Shown one piece after another: positions 7,952 to 16,737 of a DNA stretch of 64,000 nt (its first letter is position 1; each line of letters opens with the position of its first letter). Source of the DNA: SG-bin9 sp049323835 (GTDB lineage Bacteria > Pseudomonadota > Alphaproteobacteria > Rhizobiales > Xanthobacteraceae). The stretch is from NCBI GenBank assembly GCA_049323835.1, contig JBMOOJ010000093.1, forward strand, positions 1 to 64,000, read 5' to 3'. The notes beneath the pieces are model-generated. The model worked only from the letters and a program-made list of their open reading frames with translations. It was not told where the DNA came from and did no database searches. The translations under genes were made by a program, and so were the position numbers.

Positions 7952-8021
7952 GATGGCTTGCTCCGGATCGGGGCCAGCCACTACTCTTCCCCACGGGTCT
8001 CATCCGGCAAGGTAGCGCAGC

Positions 8022-8942
8022 ATGCTTGCGAAACGTCTGGCCTGTCTCGTGGTGCTCGGGCTGCTGGCGTCGCATGCCGCCGCGCACGATCATCACCAGC
8101 ATCGCGCGCCAGCACGCAACAACAGCATGCCGGCGCCGCGGCTCATCCAGCAGCCCGCGCAAGCGATCCCGGCAAGCCAGTGTCTCGCCATCGCCAATGC
8201 CGTTCCCAATGTGGTCTACGCCAGCTACGCGCCGGCCCAACGATTCGCGCAGGCCCGCCGGAATCCGCCGCCGCCCCGCAAGGACGAGGTGACCATCACC
8301 TACGCCGGCCACTCGACCTACTACATCGACACGCCCGACGGCGTGAGCGTCGCCACCGACTTCAGCGGCGCCTATACGCTCGGCGGACGCTTGCCGCACA
8401 TCGCAACCATGAATCGCGCGCACACGACGCACTACACGCTGTCGCCGGATCCGCGCATCCAGCATATCCTGCATGGCTGGGGCGAGGGCGGCCAGCCGGC
8501 GAAGCACAACTTCGCGATCAGCGACATCTATATCCGCAACGTCACGACCGACATCCGCGCCTTCCGCTTCGATGCGGAAGCGCTGCAAAAGGACGCCAAT
8601 TCGATCTTCATCTTCGAGGTGGCGGGGCTTTGTATCGGCCATCTCGGCCATCTGCATCATCCGCTGGACGAGACGCATATCGCCGCCATCGGCCGGCTCG
8701 ATATCGTGATGGTGCCGATCGACGGTGGATACACCATGTCGGTGGAAGGCATGTCCGAACTGACGAAGCGCCTGCGCTCGTCGATCGTGCTGCCGATGCA
8801 CCGCTTCGATACCCCGCTCAGCGATTTCCATCGGCGGATGGGCGGCCAGTTCGAGATGGAGCTGCGCCCGTCGCGTTCGCTCACCGTTTCGCTCGGAAGC
8901 CTTCCAAAAACGCCGACCATCATTGTGCTCGACGGCGTATAG
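8022..8942 (+). CDS. exported MBL-fold (UlaG-like) metal-dependent hydrolase
   Basis: The 306-residue protein has a signal peptide (MLAKRLACLVVLGLLASHAAA) followed by a His-rich stretch (HDHHQHRAP). The metallo-beta-lactamase fold begins near residue 90 with ITYAGHSTYYIDTPDGV; further metal-ligand candidates are in IGHLGHLHHPLDETH and LPMHRFDTPLSDF. These fit the UlaG-like branch, whose members hydrolyse small molecules or have no known substrate. Export is unusual for UlaG relatives. It lies 70 bases after the second ECF sigma gene on the same strand and may be its target or operon partner. Confidence 0.82.
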   Translation: MLAKRLACLVVLGLLASHAAAHDHHQHRAPARNNSMPAPRLIQQPAQAIPASQCLAIANAVPNVVYASYAPAQRFAQARRNPPPPRKDEVTITYAGHSTYYIDTPDGVSVATDFSGAYTLGGRLPHIATMNRAHTTHYTLSPDPRIQHILHGWGEGGQPAKHNFAISDIYIRNVTTDIRAFRFDAEALQKDANSIFIFEVAGLCIGHLGHLHHPLDETHIAAIGRLDIVMVPIDGGYTMSVEGMSELTKRLRSSIVLPMHRFDTPLSDFHRRMGGQFEMELRPSRSLTVSLGSLPKTPTIIVLDGV

Positions 8943-9003
8943 GCGTTGCGCGGAATCTCCGCTATAGGCAACCGGGATTTCAAGCGGCGGAGCGAACCCA
9001 AAA

Positions 9004-10077
9004 ATGGCGAAGAAGCCCTATCGGATTGCAGTCATTCCCGGCGATGGCATCGGCAAGGAGGTCATTCCCGAGGGGCTCCGCGTGCTGGAGGCTGTTGCCA
9101 GGAAGCATCGCGTCGACGTCAAGTTCGACATGTTCGACTTCGCGTCGTGGGATTACTACGAAAAGCACAACCAGATGATGCCGGACGACTGGAAGACCCA
9201 GATCGGCGGACATGACGCGATCTACTTCGGCGCCGTCGGCTGGCCCGAGAAAATTCCGGATCACATTTCGCTGTGGGGCTCGCTGATCAAGTTTCGCCGC
9301 GAGTTCGATCAGTACGTCAACCTGCGGCCTGTGCGCCTGATGCCCGGCGTCGAGTCGCCGCTTGCCAACCGCAAGCCGGGCGACATCGATTTCTGGGTCG
9401 TGCGCGAGAACACCGAGGGCGAGTATTCGGCGATTGGCGGCCGCATGTTCCCCGATACCGATCGCGAAGTCGTGGTGCAGGAAACGGTAATGAGTCGCGT
9501 CGGCGTCGACCGCGTGCTCAAGTTCGCATTCGAATTGGCCGCCAAGACGCCGAAGAAGCATCTGACGTCCGCGACAAAGTCGAACGGCATCGCCATCACC
9601 ATGCCGTACTGGGACGAGCGCGTGGAGGCGATGGCGAAAAACTATCCCGACGTGAAGTGGGACAAGTATCACATCGATATTCTGTCGGCGCTGTTCGTGC
9701 TGAAGCCGGACAAGTTCAACGTGGTGGTGGCGTCAAATCTGTTCGGCGACATTCTCTCCGATCTCGGTCCGGCCTGCACCGGCACCATCGGTATTGCGCC
9801 GTCCGGCAACATCAATCCGGACCGGAAGTATCCGTCGGTGTTCGAGCCGGTGCACGGATCGGCGCCGGATATCGCGGGGCAGGGGATTGCCAATCCGATC
9901 GGCATGATCTGGTCGGCGGCGATGATGCTCGAGCACCTCGGCGAGCCGGTCGCAGCCGCTTCGATCGTCAAGGCGATCGAGCGGACGCTCGCGGAGCGCA
10001 CGTTGCGGACCCGCGATCTCGGCGGTCAGGCCGACACGAAAGCTTGCGGCAAAGCCGTGGCGGAGATGATCGAGTAA
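9004..10077 (+). CDS. ttuC: tartrate/D-malate dehydrogenase-type decarboxylating oxidoreductase
   Basis: The 357-residue protein belongs to the isocitrate/isopropylmalate dehydrogenase family. Visible motifs are GDGIGKEVIPEGLRVLE near the N-terminus, VRENTEGEYSAIGG, the Mg-binding SNLFGDILSDLGPA and the NAD-binding HGSAPDIAGQGIANPIGM. The segment SWDYYEKHNQMMPDDW is characteristic of the TtuC/DmlA subgroup, NAD-dependent enzymes acting on tartrate and D-malate, rather than LeuB. It stands alone, so the in vivo substrate (tartrate, malate or another 2-hydroxyacid) cannot be fixed from context. An RBS-like GGAG precedes the ATG. Confidence 0.85.
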   Translation: MAKKPYRIAVIPGDGIGKEVIPEGLRVLEAVARKHRVDVKFDMFDFASWDYYEKHNQMMPDDWKTQIGGHDAIYFGAVGWPEKIPDHISLWGSLIKFRREFDQYVNLRPVRLMPGVESPLANRKPGDIDFWVVRENTEGEYSAIGGRMFPDTDREVVVQETVMSRVGVDRVLKFAFELAAKTPKKHLTSATKSNGIAITMPYWDERVEAMAKNYPDVKWDKYHIDILSALFVLKPDKFNVVVASNLFGDILSDLGPACTGTIGIAPSGNINPDRKYPSVFEPVHGSAPDIAGQGIANPIGMIWSAAMMLEHLGEPVAAASIVKAIERTLAERTLRTRDLGGQADTKACGKAVAEMIE

Positions 10078-10098
10078 TCGCCGCAATCCAGCCTCGCG

Positions 10099-10127
10099 GC
10101 CGCCGCTGCCTTTTTAAACGCGGCGGC
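10099..10127. terminator. GC-rich hairpin between convergent ttuC and cyclase genes
   Basis: GCCGCCGC pairs with GCGGCGGC around a 13-base loop that itself contains TTTTT. It lies between two converging stop codons (10077 and 10143). No T tract follows the stem on either strand, so function is uncertain. Confidence 0.4.
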
Positions 10128-10142
10128 TGCCTTGGGAATGCC

Positions 10143-11522
10143 TCAACTTTTTTGCGACAGCGTCCAGACGCCGATCGGCTGTTCCAGTCCGCGCAAGGTT
10201 TGCGCGGGCTGCTGCACCAGCGGAATCGCATCGACGCCCGCAGCCTTTTCCGACTTCGCACGCTGCACCAGCGCATCGCTTGCCACCAGCACGCAGCCGA
10301 GATGCCGCGTCAGCGCTTCAAGGCGTGCGGCCGCATTCACCGTCGAGCCGATGACGGCGAACTCCAGCCGGTTGCGGCCGATATCGCCGAGCACGACCGG
10401 ACCATAGTGCAGGCCGAAACTGGCGCGGATCGGCACCTCGCCCGCTGCCGTGCGCTCGCCGTTGAACGTGTCGATCGCGGCGATCATCGCCTGCGCGCAC
10501 GCCAGCGCGTTGATCGCATCCGTCGCTCCGCTGAACGGCGTGCCGAACGTCGCCATCAGGCCATCGCCGAGATACTTGTCGAGCGTGCCGCCATGCCTGA
10601 ACACCTCGGTCTCCATGCGGCCGTGGAATTCACGCAGCGTACCGATGATGTCTTCCGGCGCCTTGCCGTCGGCGAATGAGGTGAAGCCGACAATATCGAC
10701 GAACAGCACCGCGATGTCCTGCGTGCGGACCTGCTTCAGCGGCTCGTCGTTCTTCGACAGCTCCTCTACGACGTTCGGCGAGAAGTAGCGCGCAAGGTTG
10801 GTGCGTTCGCGTTCGAGGGAAGCGTGTTTCAGCAACAGCATGTTCGAACGGCGCACGGCGATCGCGAGCGTGCAGGCCGCGATCAGGAACACGACGATCT
10901 CCTGCACGCGAGCCGGGACGTTGATGTTGTTCGGGTCGAGCAGCGTGAACAGCCGCTGGTCGTGGAGAGTCGCGGCGCGGATCGCGTCCGTGATGTTGGT
11001 CATCTTGTGCGGCCGGAAATATACGTACACTGCGCCAAGGATCCACAAGCCGGACGCCCACACACCCATCGCGATCAACGTCCGCCAAGAGTATGCAAGC
11101 GTTGCGCCGGCCAGAAAGATGAAGAAGTAGATGAAGGTGTCGAAACGATACTGCGTGGCCGCGGGCCAGCCCGACATGCTCCACGGATTCTGAACCACCG
11201 CGATGAAGGTGATCAGCGCCAGATCGCAGAACATCAAGAACAATTCGGGGCGAGATACACCTGCCCGCCCCACCTTGAGCTGTGCCCAGCCGATCAACGC
11301 AAACAGCGAGGTCAGCGCCAGATAGTAGGTAACTTCCCAAGTGGGGTTCAGGAAGGGCAGCATGATCGCGACGATGGCGAGTGCGATCCAGCGGGCGCGC
11401 ACTGCAAGCCAGAGGCCTTCGCGCTTGGCGTTCTGCAGCGCGGTTTCCGCGAACGTTTCCGTATCCCGCTGTTGAGCCGCTGTCCTGCCGGCAGGCAGAG
11501 CGTCGAGGGTCATGCTTGTCAT
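10143..11522 (-). CDS. membrane-bound class III adenylate/guanylate cyclase
   Basis: The 459-residue protein has about six hydrophobic helices between residues 35 and 230, a short linker (ERERTNLARYFSPNVVEEL), then a class III cyclase domain. The metal-binding aspartates are in VLFVDIVGFTSFADG and KYLGDGLMATFG, and the Asn/Arg pair is in GSTVNAAARLEAL. The Lys of DKYLGD fits ATP use, while the second base-selecting position (usually Asp or Thr before TVN) is Ser, so the choice of cAMP over cGMP is not certain. The start at 11522 was chosen because the upstream frame lacks protein-like content; 11513 is an alternative. Confidence 0.88.
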   Translation of the reverse strand: MTSMTLDALPAGRTAAQQRDTETFAETALQNAKREGLWLAVRARWIALAIVAIMLPFLNPTWEVTYYLALTSLFALIGWAQLKVGRAGVSRPELFLMFCDLALITFIAVVQNPWSMSGWPAATQYRFDTFIYFFIFLAGATLAYSWRTLIAMGVWASGLWILGAVYVYFRPHKMTNITDAIRAATLHDQRLFTLLDPNNINVPARVQEIVVFLIAACTLAIAVRRSNMLLLKHASLERERTNLARYFSPNVVEELSKNDEPLKQVRTQDIAVLFVDIVGFTSFADGKAPEDIIGTLREFHGRMETEVFRHGGTLDKYLGDGLMATFGTPFSGATDAINALACAQAMIAAIDTFNGERTAAGEVPIRASFGLHYGPVVLGDIGRNRLEFAVIGSTVNAAARLEALTRHLGCVLVASDALVQRAKSEKAAGVDAIPLVQQPAQTLRGLEQPIGVWTLSQKS

Positions 11523-11627
11523 GGAGTGATCCGAAATCCGGTGAGGCAGGATGCGGAAACCACCATAGCCGCAAACGTAATTCTGTGGTTGATGAATGTT
11601 GTCCTGTGATTGGAATTGTCTGAATCC

Positions 11628-12260
11628 ATGCTGACATTCGATCAAACGTCACGCCAACTGATTGCCGCCAGGCTGAAAGCCTTCCCGCGTCAGCCGCACG
11701 ATGGTGCGGGTGCTGAAGGCTTGAAGCGTGCCGCGGTCGCGATCGCGCTGCTGCCGGCCGACGATCGCCCGGATGCGATCGCGTTCGCGTTGACGCGCCG
11801 CGTCAACAAGCTGCGTGCGCATGGCGGACAGTGGGCGCTGCCGGGCGGACGTTGCGATGCGGGCGAGACGGTGGTGCAGGCGGCGTTGCGCGAGATGCAC
11901 GAGGAGATCGGGCTCAAGCTCGGCGAGAGCGATGCGCTCGGCCTGCTCGACGACTATCCCACCCGCTCGGGATATCTGATCACGCCGGTCGTGTTCTGGT
12001 GCAAGCCCGGAATGGCGCCACACGCCAACCCGGACGAGGTCGCCGCGATCTATCGCGTTCCGGTTGCTGACATTGCCCCGATCGAGAAGGTGAGCTTCAC
12101 GCGCATTCCGGAAAGCGAGCGGCGCGTGGTGCGCATCAACATTCTCGGCCAGCAGATTCACGCACCGACCGCAGCGCTGCTCTATCAGTTTCGCGAGGTG
12201 CTGGCAGGGCGTATCACCCGTGTCGCCGATCTCGAACAGCCGGTGTTTGCCTGGCGTTAG
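11628..12260 (+). CDS. Nudix hydrolase (CoA diphosphatase-like)
   Basis: The 210-residue protein holds a complete Nudix box, GGRCDAGETVVQAALREMHEEIGL (about residues 73-96), preceded by RRVNKLRAHGGQWALPGG. This resembles the NudL/CoA pyrophosphatase group that cleaves CoA and acyl-CoA, though other nucleotide substrates are possible. The ATG at 11628 was preferred over an upstream TTG. It is divergent from the cyclase gene, and its stop overlaps the stop of the converging esterase gene. Confidence 0.85.
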   Translation: MLTFDQTSRQLIAARLKAFPRQPHDGAGAEGLKRAAVAIALLPADDRPDAIAFALTRRVNKLRAHGGQWALPGGRCDAGETVVQAALREMHEEIGLKLGESDALGLLDDYPTRSGYLITPVVFWCKPGMAPHANPDEVAAIYRVPVADIAPIEKVSFTRIPESERRVVRINILGQQIHAPTAALLYQFREVLAGRITRVADLEQPVFAWR

Positions 12261-13396
12261 TCCGTCTTGCGCAATCCGACGGCGCTCAAGGCGCGGTTGA
12301 TCACGCCATTTACGCTTGACGCTTTCGTGAGCAACTTGTTCTGCGGCTGCGCGAGAGCATTGCCGTTGAGCTTTCGAGGTGAGGCGTCAGCCGCGTCAGC
12401 CGCCAACGTTGCTTGATGAACTCGTTCGGTCAATCCCCAGAACGCGGCGATATGATGCGACGACGGGATACCTGCGTCGAGCATGAAGCGGCCGGGCCGT
12501 CCGGCGTGTTCGCCGCCGCTCGCGAGCGGTACGCCGTGCGCCATGTTGGCGATTGAATACGATTCGATAACGGTGCGGCCGTTTACATCCCACCAGCCTT
12601 GGCGGCGATGGCCATCGACAATGTCCTCGAACATCGGCTCCGACCGCAGACCATGCACGCCGAGCCACTGATTGACGATGTGCTCGGCATTCGCCGGGTG
12701 GACGATGGTGTCGGCGCTGCCGTGCCATACCGAAATCTTCGGCCACGGGCCCTTGTGCGTGGACGCAGCCCGCACACGGTTTCCCAGTTCCTTCGTGGAT
12801 ACGTGCGGCGCCTTGAACATGACGTTCAGCGCGTCCTGGAGATTGCCGGCGGCGCCATGCGGTACGCCTGCGATAATAGCGCCACCCGCAAAAACCTCGG
12901 GATATGCGGCGAGCATTGCCGATGCCATGCCACCGCCGGCGGAGAGGCCGGTGACGAATACGCGCTTGCGATCAATCCCGTGCTCGTGCGCGGTATGCTC
13001 GATCATCTGGCGAATGGAAGCCGCCTCGCCGCTGCCGCGCGTCACATCGTCCGGCGCGAACCAGTTGAAGCAGAGATTGGGGTTGTTGCCGCGCCGCTGC
13101 TGCGGCGCCAGCACGACGAAACCGTGCCGATCGGCCAGCGACGTCCATCCTGCGCCGTGATCATAGGCCGCGGCCGTCTGCGCGCAGCCATGCAGCATCA
13201 CCACAAGCGCCGGCCGTTTCGGCAGATTTGCCGGGAGGTAGGCGAACATGCGCAGGTTGCCTGGATTGGGCCCGAAGGCGCGCACTTCGTGGAGGCGGCC
13301 TGAACCCCCATCGAAACCGGCAAGGCCTTCGCCGGTCATCAGCCGGGTGATACCGGGCAACCGTTTCAGATAGTCGATGTTCTCGGCAATCGACAC
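12257..13396 (-). CDS. PHB depolymerase-family esterase (alpha/beta hydrolase)
   Basis: The 379-residue protein has the PHB-depolymerase/feruloyl-esterase layout: oxyanion region VVMLHGCAQTAAAYDHGAGW, nucleophile elbow GLSAGGGM, catalytic Asp in WHGSADTIVHPAN and His in NMAHGVPL. The start is a GTG at 13396 with a good RBS (GAGGGA, then six bases); the frame continues to a TTG at 13534, but without an RBS. No clear signal peptide is present with the chosen start, so it may act inside the cell or on short 3-hydroxyalkanoate esters. It converges with and overlaps the Nudix gene at their stops. Confidence 0.8.
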   Translation of the reverse strand: MSIAENIDYLKRLPGITRLMTGEGLAGFDGGSGRLHEVRAFGPNPGNLRMFAYLPANLPKRPALVVMLHGCAQTAAAYDHGAGWTSLADRHGFVVLAPQQRRGNNPNLCFNWFAPDDVTRGSGEAASIRQMIEHTAHEHGIDRKRVFVTGLSAGGGMASAMLAAYPEVFAGGAIIAGVPHGAAGNLQDALNVMFKAPHVSTKELGNRVRAASTHKGPWPKISVWHGSADTIVHPANAEHIVNQWLGVHGLRSEPMFEDIVDGHRRQGWWDVNGRTVIESYSIANMAHGVPLASGGEHAGRPGRFMLDAGIPSSHHIAAFWGLTERVHQATLAADAADASPRKLNGNALAQPQNKLLTKASSVNGVINRALSAVGLRKTD

Positions 13397-13595
13397 GCGA
13401 CGTCCCTCGATTGGCGGCGCGGCAGCTACCGAACCGATGATTTGTTGCAACGCAACATAGTGGTTCGGGGATGGGAATCCACCCGCAAACTGCTGATTAT
13501 TTGTGCTTCCGGTCACAAAAGCGTGGAAAAACAAATAGGCAGAAGCGAGCTAAGGTTGCTCAGCGGCGTCCAACGAGACATCGCGCGCGGGACAC

Positions 13596-13622
13596 AAAAA
13601 GGGGCCGGATCGGCCCCTTTTA
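13596..13622 (-). terminator. intrinsic terminator (GGGGCCG hairpin)
   Basis: AAAAGGGGCCG pairs with CGGCCCCTTTT around GAT. On the minus strand the stem is followed by five T residues and it lies 23 bases after the stop of the small secreted protein at 13645. Confidence 0.8.
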
Positions 13623-13644
13623 AGCAGCCTGCCTGATGAGATGA

Positions 13645-13950
13645 TCAGCCGGGGCCGTACTTGAACTTGCCGTCTTCGATGAACGGCTCGGTTTTCATGT
13701 AGAGCTGTCCGTTGGCGCCGATGAAGAAGAAGGTATTCTTCTTCACCTTCTTGGCGCCGGAGAGCAGCGACTTCGCGTTGTTGGTTCCCATCTTGTAGAT
13801 GAACGTCTTGCCGCTGGCGTCATAGCCATATGCTGTGTCGGGCGTGATCGCCCAAGGTGCTGGAGTAGTGGCCTGCTGCGCGGCCGCAACACTCGTCAGC
13901 GCGACCAACGCCACCGAAGCTGCCAGTGCGTGCGTCGAAATCCGTCCCAT
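13645..13950 (-). CDS. small secreted protein of unknown function
   Basis: A 101-residue protein with a Sec signal (HALAASVALVALTSVAAAQ) and a short mature part containing ITPDTAYGYDASGKTFIYKM and a lysine-rich KKVKKNTFFFIG segment. The start at 13950 is fixed by a strong RBS (GGAGAGG); the frame extends upstream to 13986 without one. No family was recognised. It has its own terminator and appears to be a single-gene unit. Confidence 0.75.
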   Translation of the reverse strand: MGRISTHALAASVALVALTSVAAAQQATTPAPWAITPDTAYGYDASGKTFIYKMGTNNAKSLLSGAKKVKKNTFFFIGANGQLYMKTEPFIEDGKFKYGPG

Positions 13951-14216
13951 CAGTGCCTCTCCAAATGCTCCTGGTGCGCGAAGCATAACGCGACAACGCT
14001 GGATTAGCTTGCCGCGTTACAAAACGCTGTGTGAAGCAAATTGTCACGCGCTGCTTCGCGCCTTGAACAAAGCACGAACGGGATTCCGCCGTCAATTCTC
14101 CTGACGGCTATGGTGACGATGCCCAATTTCCAGGTTTCCCGTTTGCCGCTTCGGCCTTATCGTCGCCGGCGGAATCGATTGTGCGGCCGATCGTCCGGCC
14201 GCGAGGGGGCAAGTTC

Positions 14217-14699
14217 ATGCGCGATGTTCTCAAGGCCGGTATTTTTCTTGCTCTCGTGTCGTGCGCAATGCCCGTTGCGGCATCGGCGGACGAGTTCAAG
14301 CTGAGCAACAACCAGCGAATCGCATGCACCCGCGGGCTCGCGCCCGGCAAGCTGAATACCGCGAACTGCCGGTCGTATGCCTACATCTTCAACGCAACCA
14401 CGTCCGAATATCACCGCTGCCAGGTGAGCGTGGTGCTGACGCGCGACAACAAGGAAGTGCTGAACGTGCAGGCCGACGGAGGCTGCTCGAAGCGGCAGCG
14501 GATCTTCGACGCCGACGGGCAGTACTCGTTCGATGCGGTCGAAACCGAGCCGCCGAACACCAACTCGTTCTTCGGCACCGGCGGCTATGCGATCTGGGCG
14601 AGCGACAACAAGGCGCTGAAGGCGAAGGGTTGCGTCACCATCAGCTCGGGCCTCGGCACGGATATCACGCGCTGCGTCGACATGGCGTTCGACAAGTAG
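14217..14699 (+). CDS. secreted cysteine-rich protein of unknown function
   Basis: The 160-residue protein has a signal peptide (VLKAGIFLALVSCAMPVAASA) and six cysteines in the mature part (about positions 37, 51, 68, 90, 139 and 153), which could form three disulfides in the periplasm. It contains GTGGYAIWASDNKALKAKGC and no recognised domain. The ATG at 14217 follows a GGGGGCAAG RBS; an upstream start at 14181 would bury the signal. The CitE-like gene follows 19 bases later on the same strand, so they may be co-transcribed, although a functional link is not obvious. Confidence 0.78.
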   Translation: MRDVLKAGIFLALVSCAMPVAASADEFKLSNNQRIACTRGLAPGKLNTANCRSYAYIFNATTSEYHRCQVSVVLTRDNKEVLNVQADGGCSKRQRIFDADGQYSFDAVETEPPNTNSFFGTGGYAIWASDNKALKAKGCVTISSGLGTDITRCVDMAFDK

Positions 14700-14718
14700 C
14701 CGCAGCATGTGAGCGCAC

Positions 14719-15618
14719 ATGCTGGCGCGGGAGACGAGACCGGTCCGGCTTTGCCGCTCATGGCTGTTCGTCGACGGCGCCGACGATGCGATCATCGCCG
14801 CTGCCACGCGCAGCGGTGCGGACGTTCTCATTCAGGAGCTTGAAGATTTCACGCCACCGCCGTTGCGGCCGAAGGCGCGTGACCTCGCGCCCGAGCTCTA
14901 TCGAAAATGGCGCGAATGCGGAGCCGTTGCCGCGGTGCGCGTCAACCCGCTCGATGCGGATGGCATGGACGATCTCGCGAGCGTGATGCGCGGCCGGCCG
15001 GATGTCGTGGCGCTGCCGAAAGTCGCCGAGCCCGCGCATGTCGCAGCGCTCGATGCCGCTGTCGGCCGCTTCGAGCGCGAGTACGGCATTCCGGAAGGAT
15101 CGACGCGACTGCTGCCGAACATCGAGTTCGCCCGCGGTCTCGTGCAGATCGATGGCATCGCGAAGGTCAGCCGCAGGACACGGGCGGTTCTTGTTGCCGC
15201 GGAGGACATGGCAGCGGATCTCGGGGCCGAGCGCGCGCCGGACAGCGTCGAGCTTGCATATGTACGGCAGCGCTTTCTGGTCGAATGCGTCGCCGCTGGA
15301 GTTCTCGCGGTCGATTGTCCGTATACGTGGAGCGATGCGGAGGGTGTTGCGCGCGACACGCGCTGGGCGCGGCGGCTCGGCTATCGCGCGAAGAGCCTTG
15401 TCGCTCCGGCGCATGCGGCCATCGTCAACGATCTGCTGACGCCGGCTGTAGCCGATGTTGCCAATGCCGAGCGGCTTGTTGCGGCGTTCGATGCCGCGCG
15501 TGAACGCGGTGAAGCACGGGTCGAGGTTGACGGGGCGCTGGTCGAGGTGCCGGGCTACTTCATGGCAAAGCGGCTGCTGGCGCGTGCCGCCGAATTCAGG
15601 GAGTGGGAGCAGCGCTAA
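14719..15618 (+). CDS. CitE-like HpcH/HpaI-family lyase
   Basis: The 299-residue protein is related to the citrate lyase beta subunit and malyl/citramalyl-CoA lyases. It has the opening RSWLFVDGADD, the acidic motif ELEDFTPPPLRPKAR (canonical DLEDAV), the Arg of AVRVNPLD, the metal Glu of LLPNIEFARGL and the metal Asp of AAEDMAADLGAERA. Apart from Asp-to-Glu in the DLED motif, the active-site set is intact. No CitDF genes are nearby, so it is probably a stand-alone CoA-thioester lyase. Converging TctC and nearby TRAP genes make an organic-acid role plausible. Confidence 0.82.
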   Translation: MLARETRPVRLCRSWLFVDGADDAIIAAATRSGADVLIQELEDFTPPPLRPKARDLAPELYRKWRECGAVAAVRVNPLDADGMDDLASVMRGRPDVVALPKVAEPAHVAALDAAVGRFEREYGIPEGSTRLLPNIEFARGLVQIDGIAKVSRRTRAVLVAAEDMAADLGAERAPDSVELAYVRQRFLVECVAAGVLAVDCPYTWSDAEGVARDTRWARRLGYRAKSLVAPAHAAIVNDLLTPAVADVANAERLVAAFDAARERGEARVEVDGALVEVPGYFMAKRLLARAAEFREWEQR

Positions 15619-15645
15619 TACGCCGCCCCCATTCACTGTGTCAGA

Positions 15646-16653
15646 TTATTCCGGCTGAATCTTCGCGAACGCCGCCACCTTGGTCCACTTCTCGTTTTCC
15701 TTGGCAATGTACGCCGTCATGTCTGCCGGCGAGCCGCCGACCGGGTCGCCGCCGAGCTTCCGGATGCGCGCGGTGCCGTCTTCCGACTTGATGAAGGCGT
15801 TGATGCTCGCGTTCAGCTTGGCGATGATCTCCGGCGGCGTCTTCACCGGTGCGGCGATCGTGAAGTATGACGACGCTTCGTAGCCGGGCACGCCCGCTTC
15901 GGCGATGGTCGGAATGTTCGGCAGCAGCGGCCAGCGTGTGGCCGTGCTGATGGCGAGCGGCCGGACCGATCCGGCTTCAGCGAACGACGCGACGGCCGGC
16001 AGGTTGTCGATCATCATGTGGATGCGGCCGGCGATGAGATCGCTGACCGCAGGCGCGCTTCCCTTGTAGGGCACGTGCGTCATGTTGAGACCGGTCATCG
16101 ATTTGAACAGTTCCGTCGACAAATGCGCGGTGCTGCCGAGCCCGGGCGTGCCGTAGAGGATTTCGCCGGGCGGCTTCGATTTCACGAAAGCCAGGAACTC
16201 GCCGACGGTTTTCGGCGGCAGTGACGGCGTCACCGACATCAGGTTCGGCACCCGCGCGATGATCGTCACCGGTGCAAGATCCTTCGCCGGATCGTAAGTC
16301 ATCGATTTGAACACCAGCGGATTGATGCCGTGCGTGCCGGGCGTGCCGACGAGAAAGTTATAGCCATCCGGTTCGATCTTGGAGATGTAGTCGGCGGCGA
16401 TGTTGCCGCCCGCGCCGGTCTTGTTCTCGACGATGAACTGCTGGCCCATCTCTTCCGACAATTTCTGCGCCACAAGGCGTGCCAGGATGTCGGTGGTGCC
16501 GCCGGCCGAGAACGGCACGACGAACCGCGGCGAACGTGCAGGCCATTGCTGCGCGAGCGCGCTCGTTCGAGCGACCAGCGGCGATGCAAGCAGCGCAGCG
16601 CCGCCAAGTACGACGGAGCGGCGGCTGAGGGATGAGTTGGAACGGCTAAACAT
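15646..16653 (-). CDS. tripartite tricarboxylate transporter substrate-binding protein (TctC/Bug)
   Basis: The 335-residue periplasmic receptor has a signal with a twin-arginine motif (LSRRSVVLGGAALLASPLVA). The mature protein shows the Bug pattern: RFVVPFSAGGTTDILARLVA near the N-terminus, NKTGAGGNIAADYI, GTPGLGSTAHLSTELF and VPYKGSAPAVSDLIAGRI. No TctA/TctB genes adjoin it; the nearest set is at 46.5-49.5 kb, so this is one of the orphan binding proteins common in such genomes. The RBS AAGGAG lies just before the ATG. A terminator separates it from the upstream TAXI genes. Confidence 0.9.
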   Translation of the reverse strand: MFSRSNSSLSRRSVVLGGAALLASPLVARTSALAQQWPARSPRFVVPFSAGGTTDILARLVAQKLSEEMGQQFIVENKTGAGGNIAADYISKIEPDGYNFLVGTPGTHGINPLVFKSMTYDPAKDLAPVTIIARVPNLMSVTPSLPPKTVGEFLAFVKSKPPGEILYGTPGLGSTAHLSTELFKSMTGLNMTHVPYKGSAPAVSDLIAGRIHMMIDNLPAVASFAEAGSVRPLAISTATRWPLLPNIPTIAEAGVPGYEASSYFTIAAPVKTPPEIIAKLNASINAFIKSEDGTARIRKLGGDPVGGSPADMTAYIAKENEKWTKVAAFAKIQPE

Positions 16654-16675
16654 TCAGGTCTCCTTGAAAAATAAG

Positions 16676-16708
16676 AACGGCGGCCGGAGGACATGTCCGG
16701 CCGCCGTT
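16676..16708 (-). terminator. strong hairpin after the TAXI binding-protein gene
   Basis: AACGGCGGCCGG pairs with CCGGCCGCCGTT around a nine-base loop; on the minus strand a T-rich stretch follows. It is 30 bases after the stop at 16738 and just before the orphan tctC-type gene. Confidence 0.75.
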
Positions 16709-16737
16709 TTGTGTGACGTACGGCTGATAAGCCGGGA

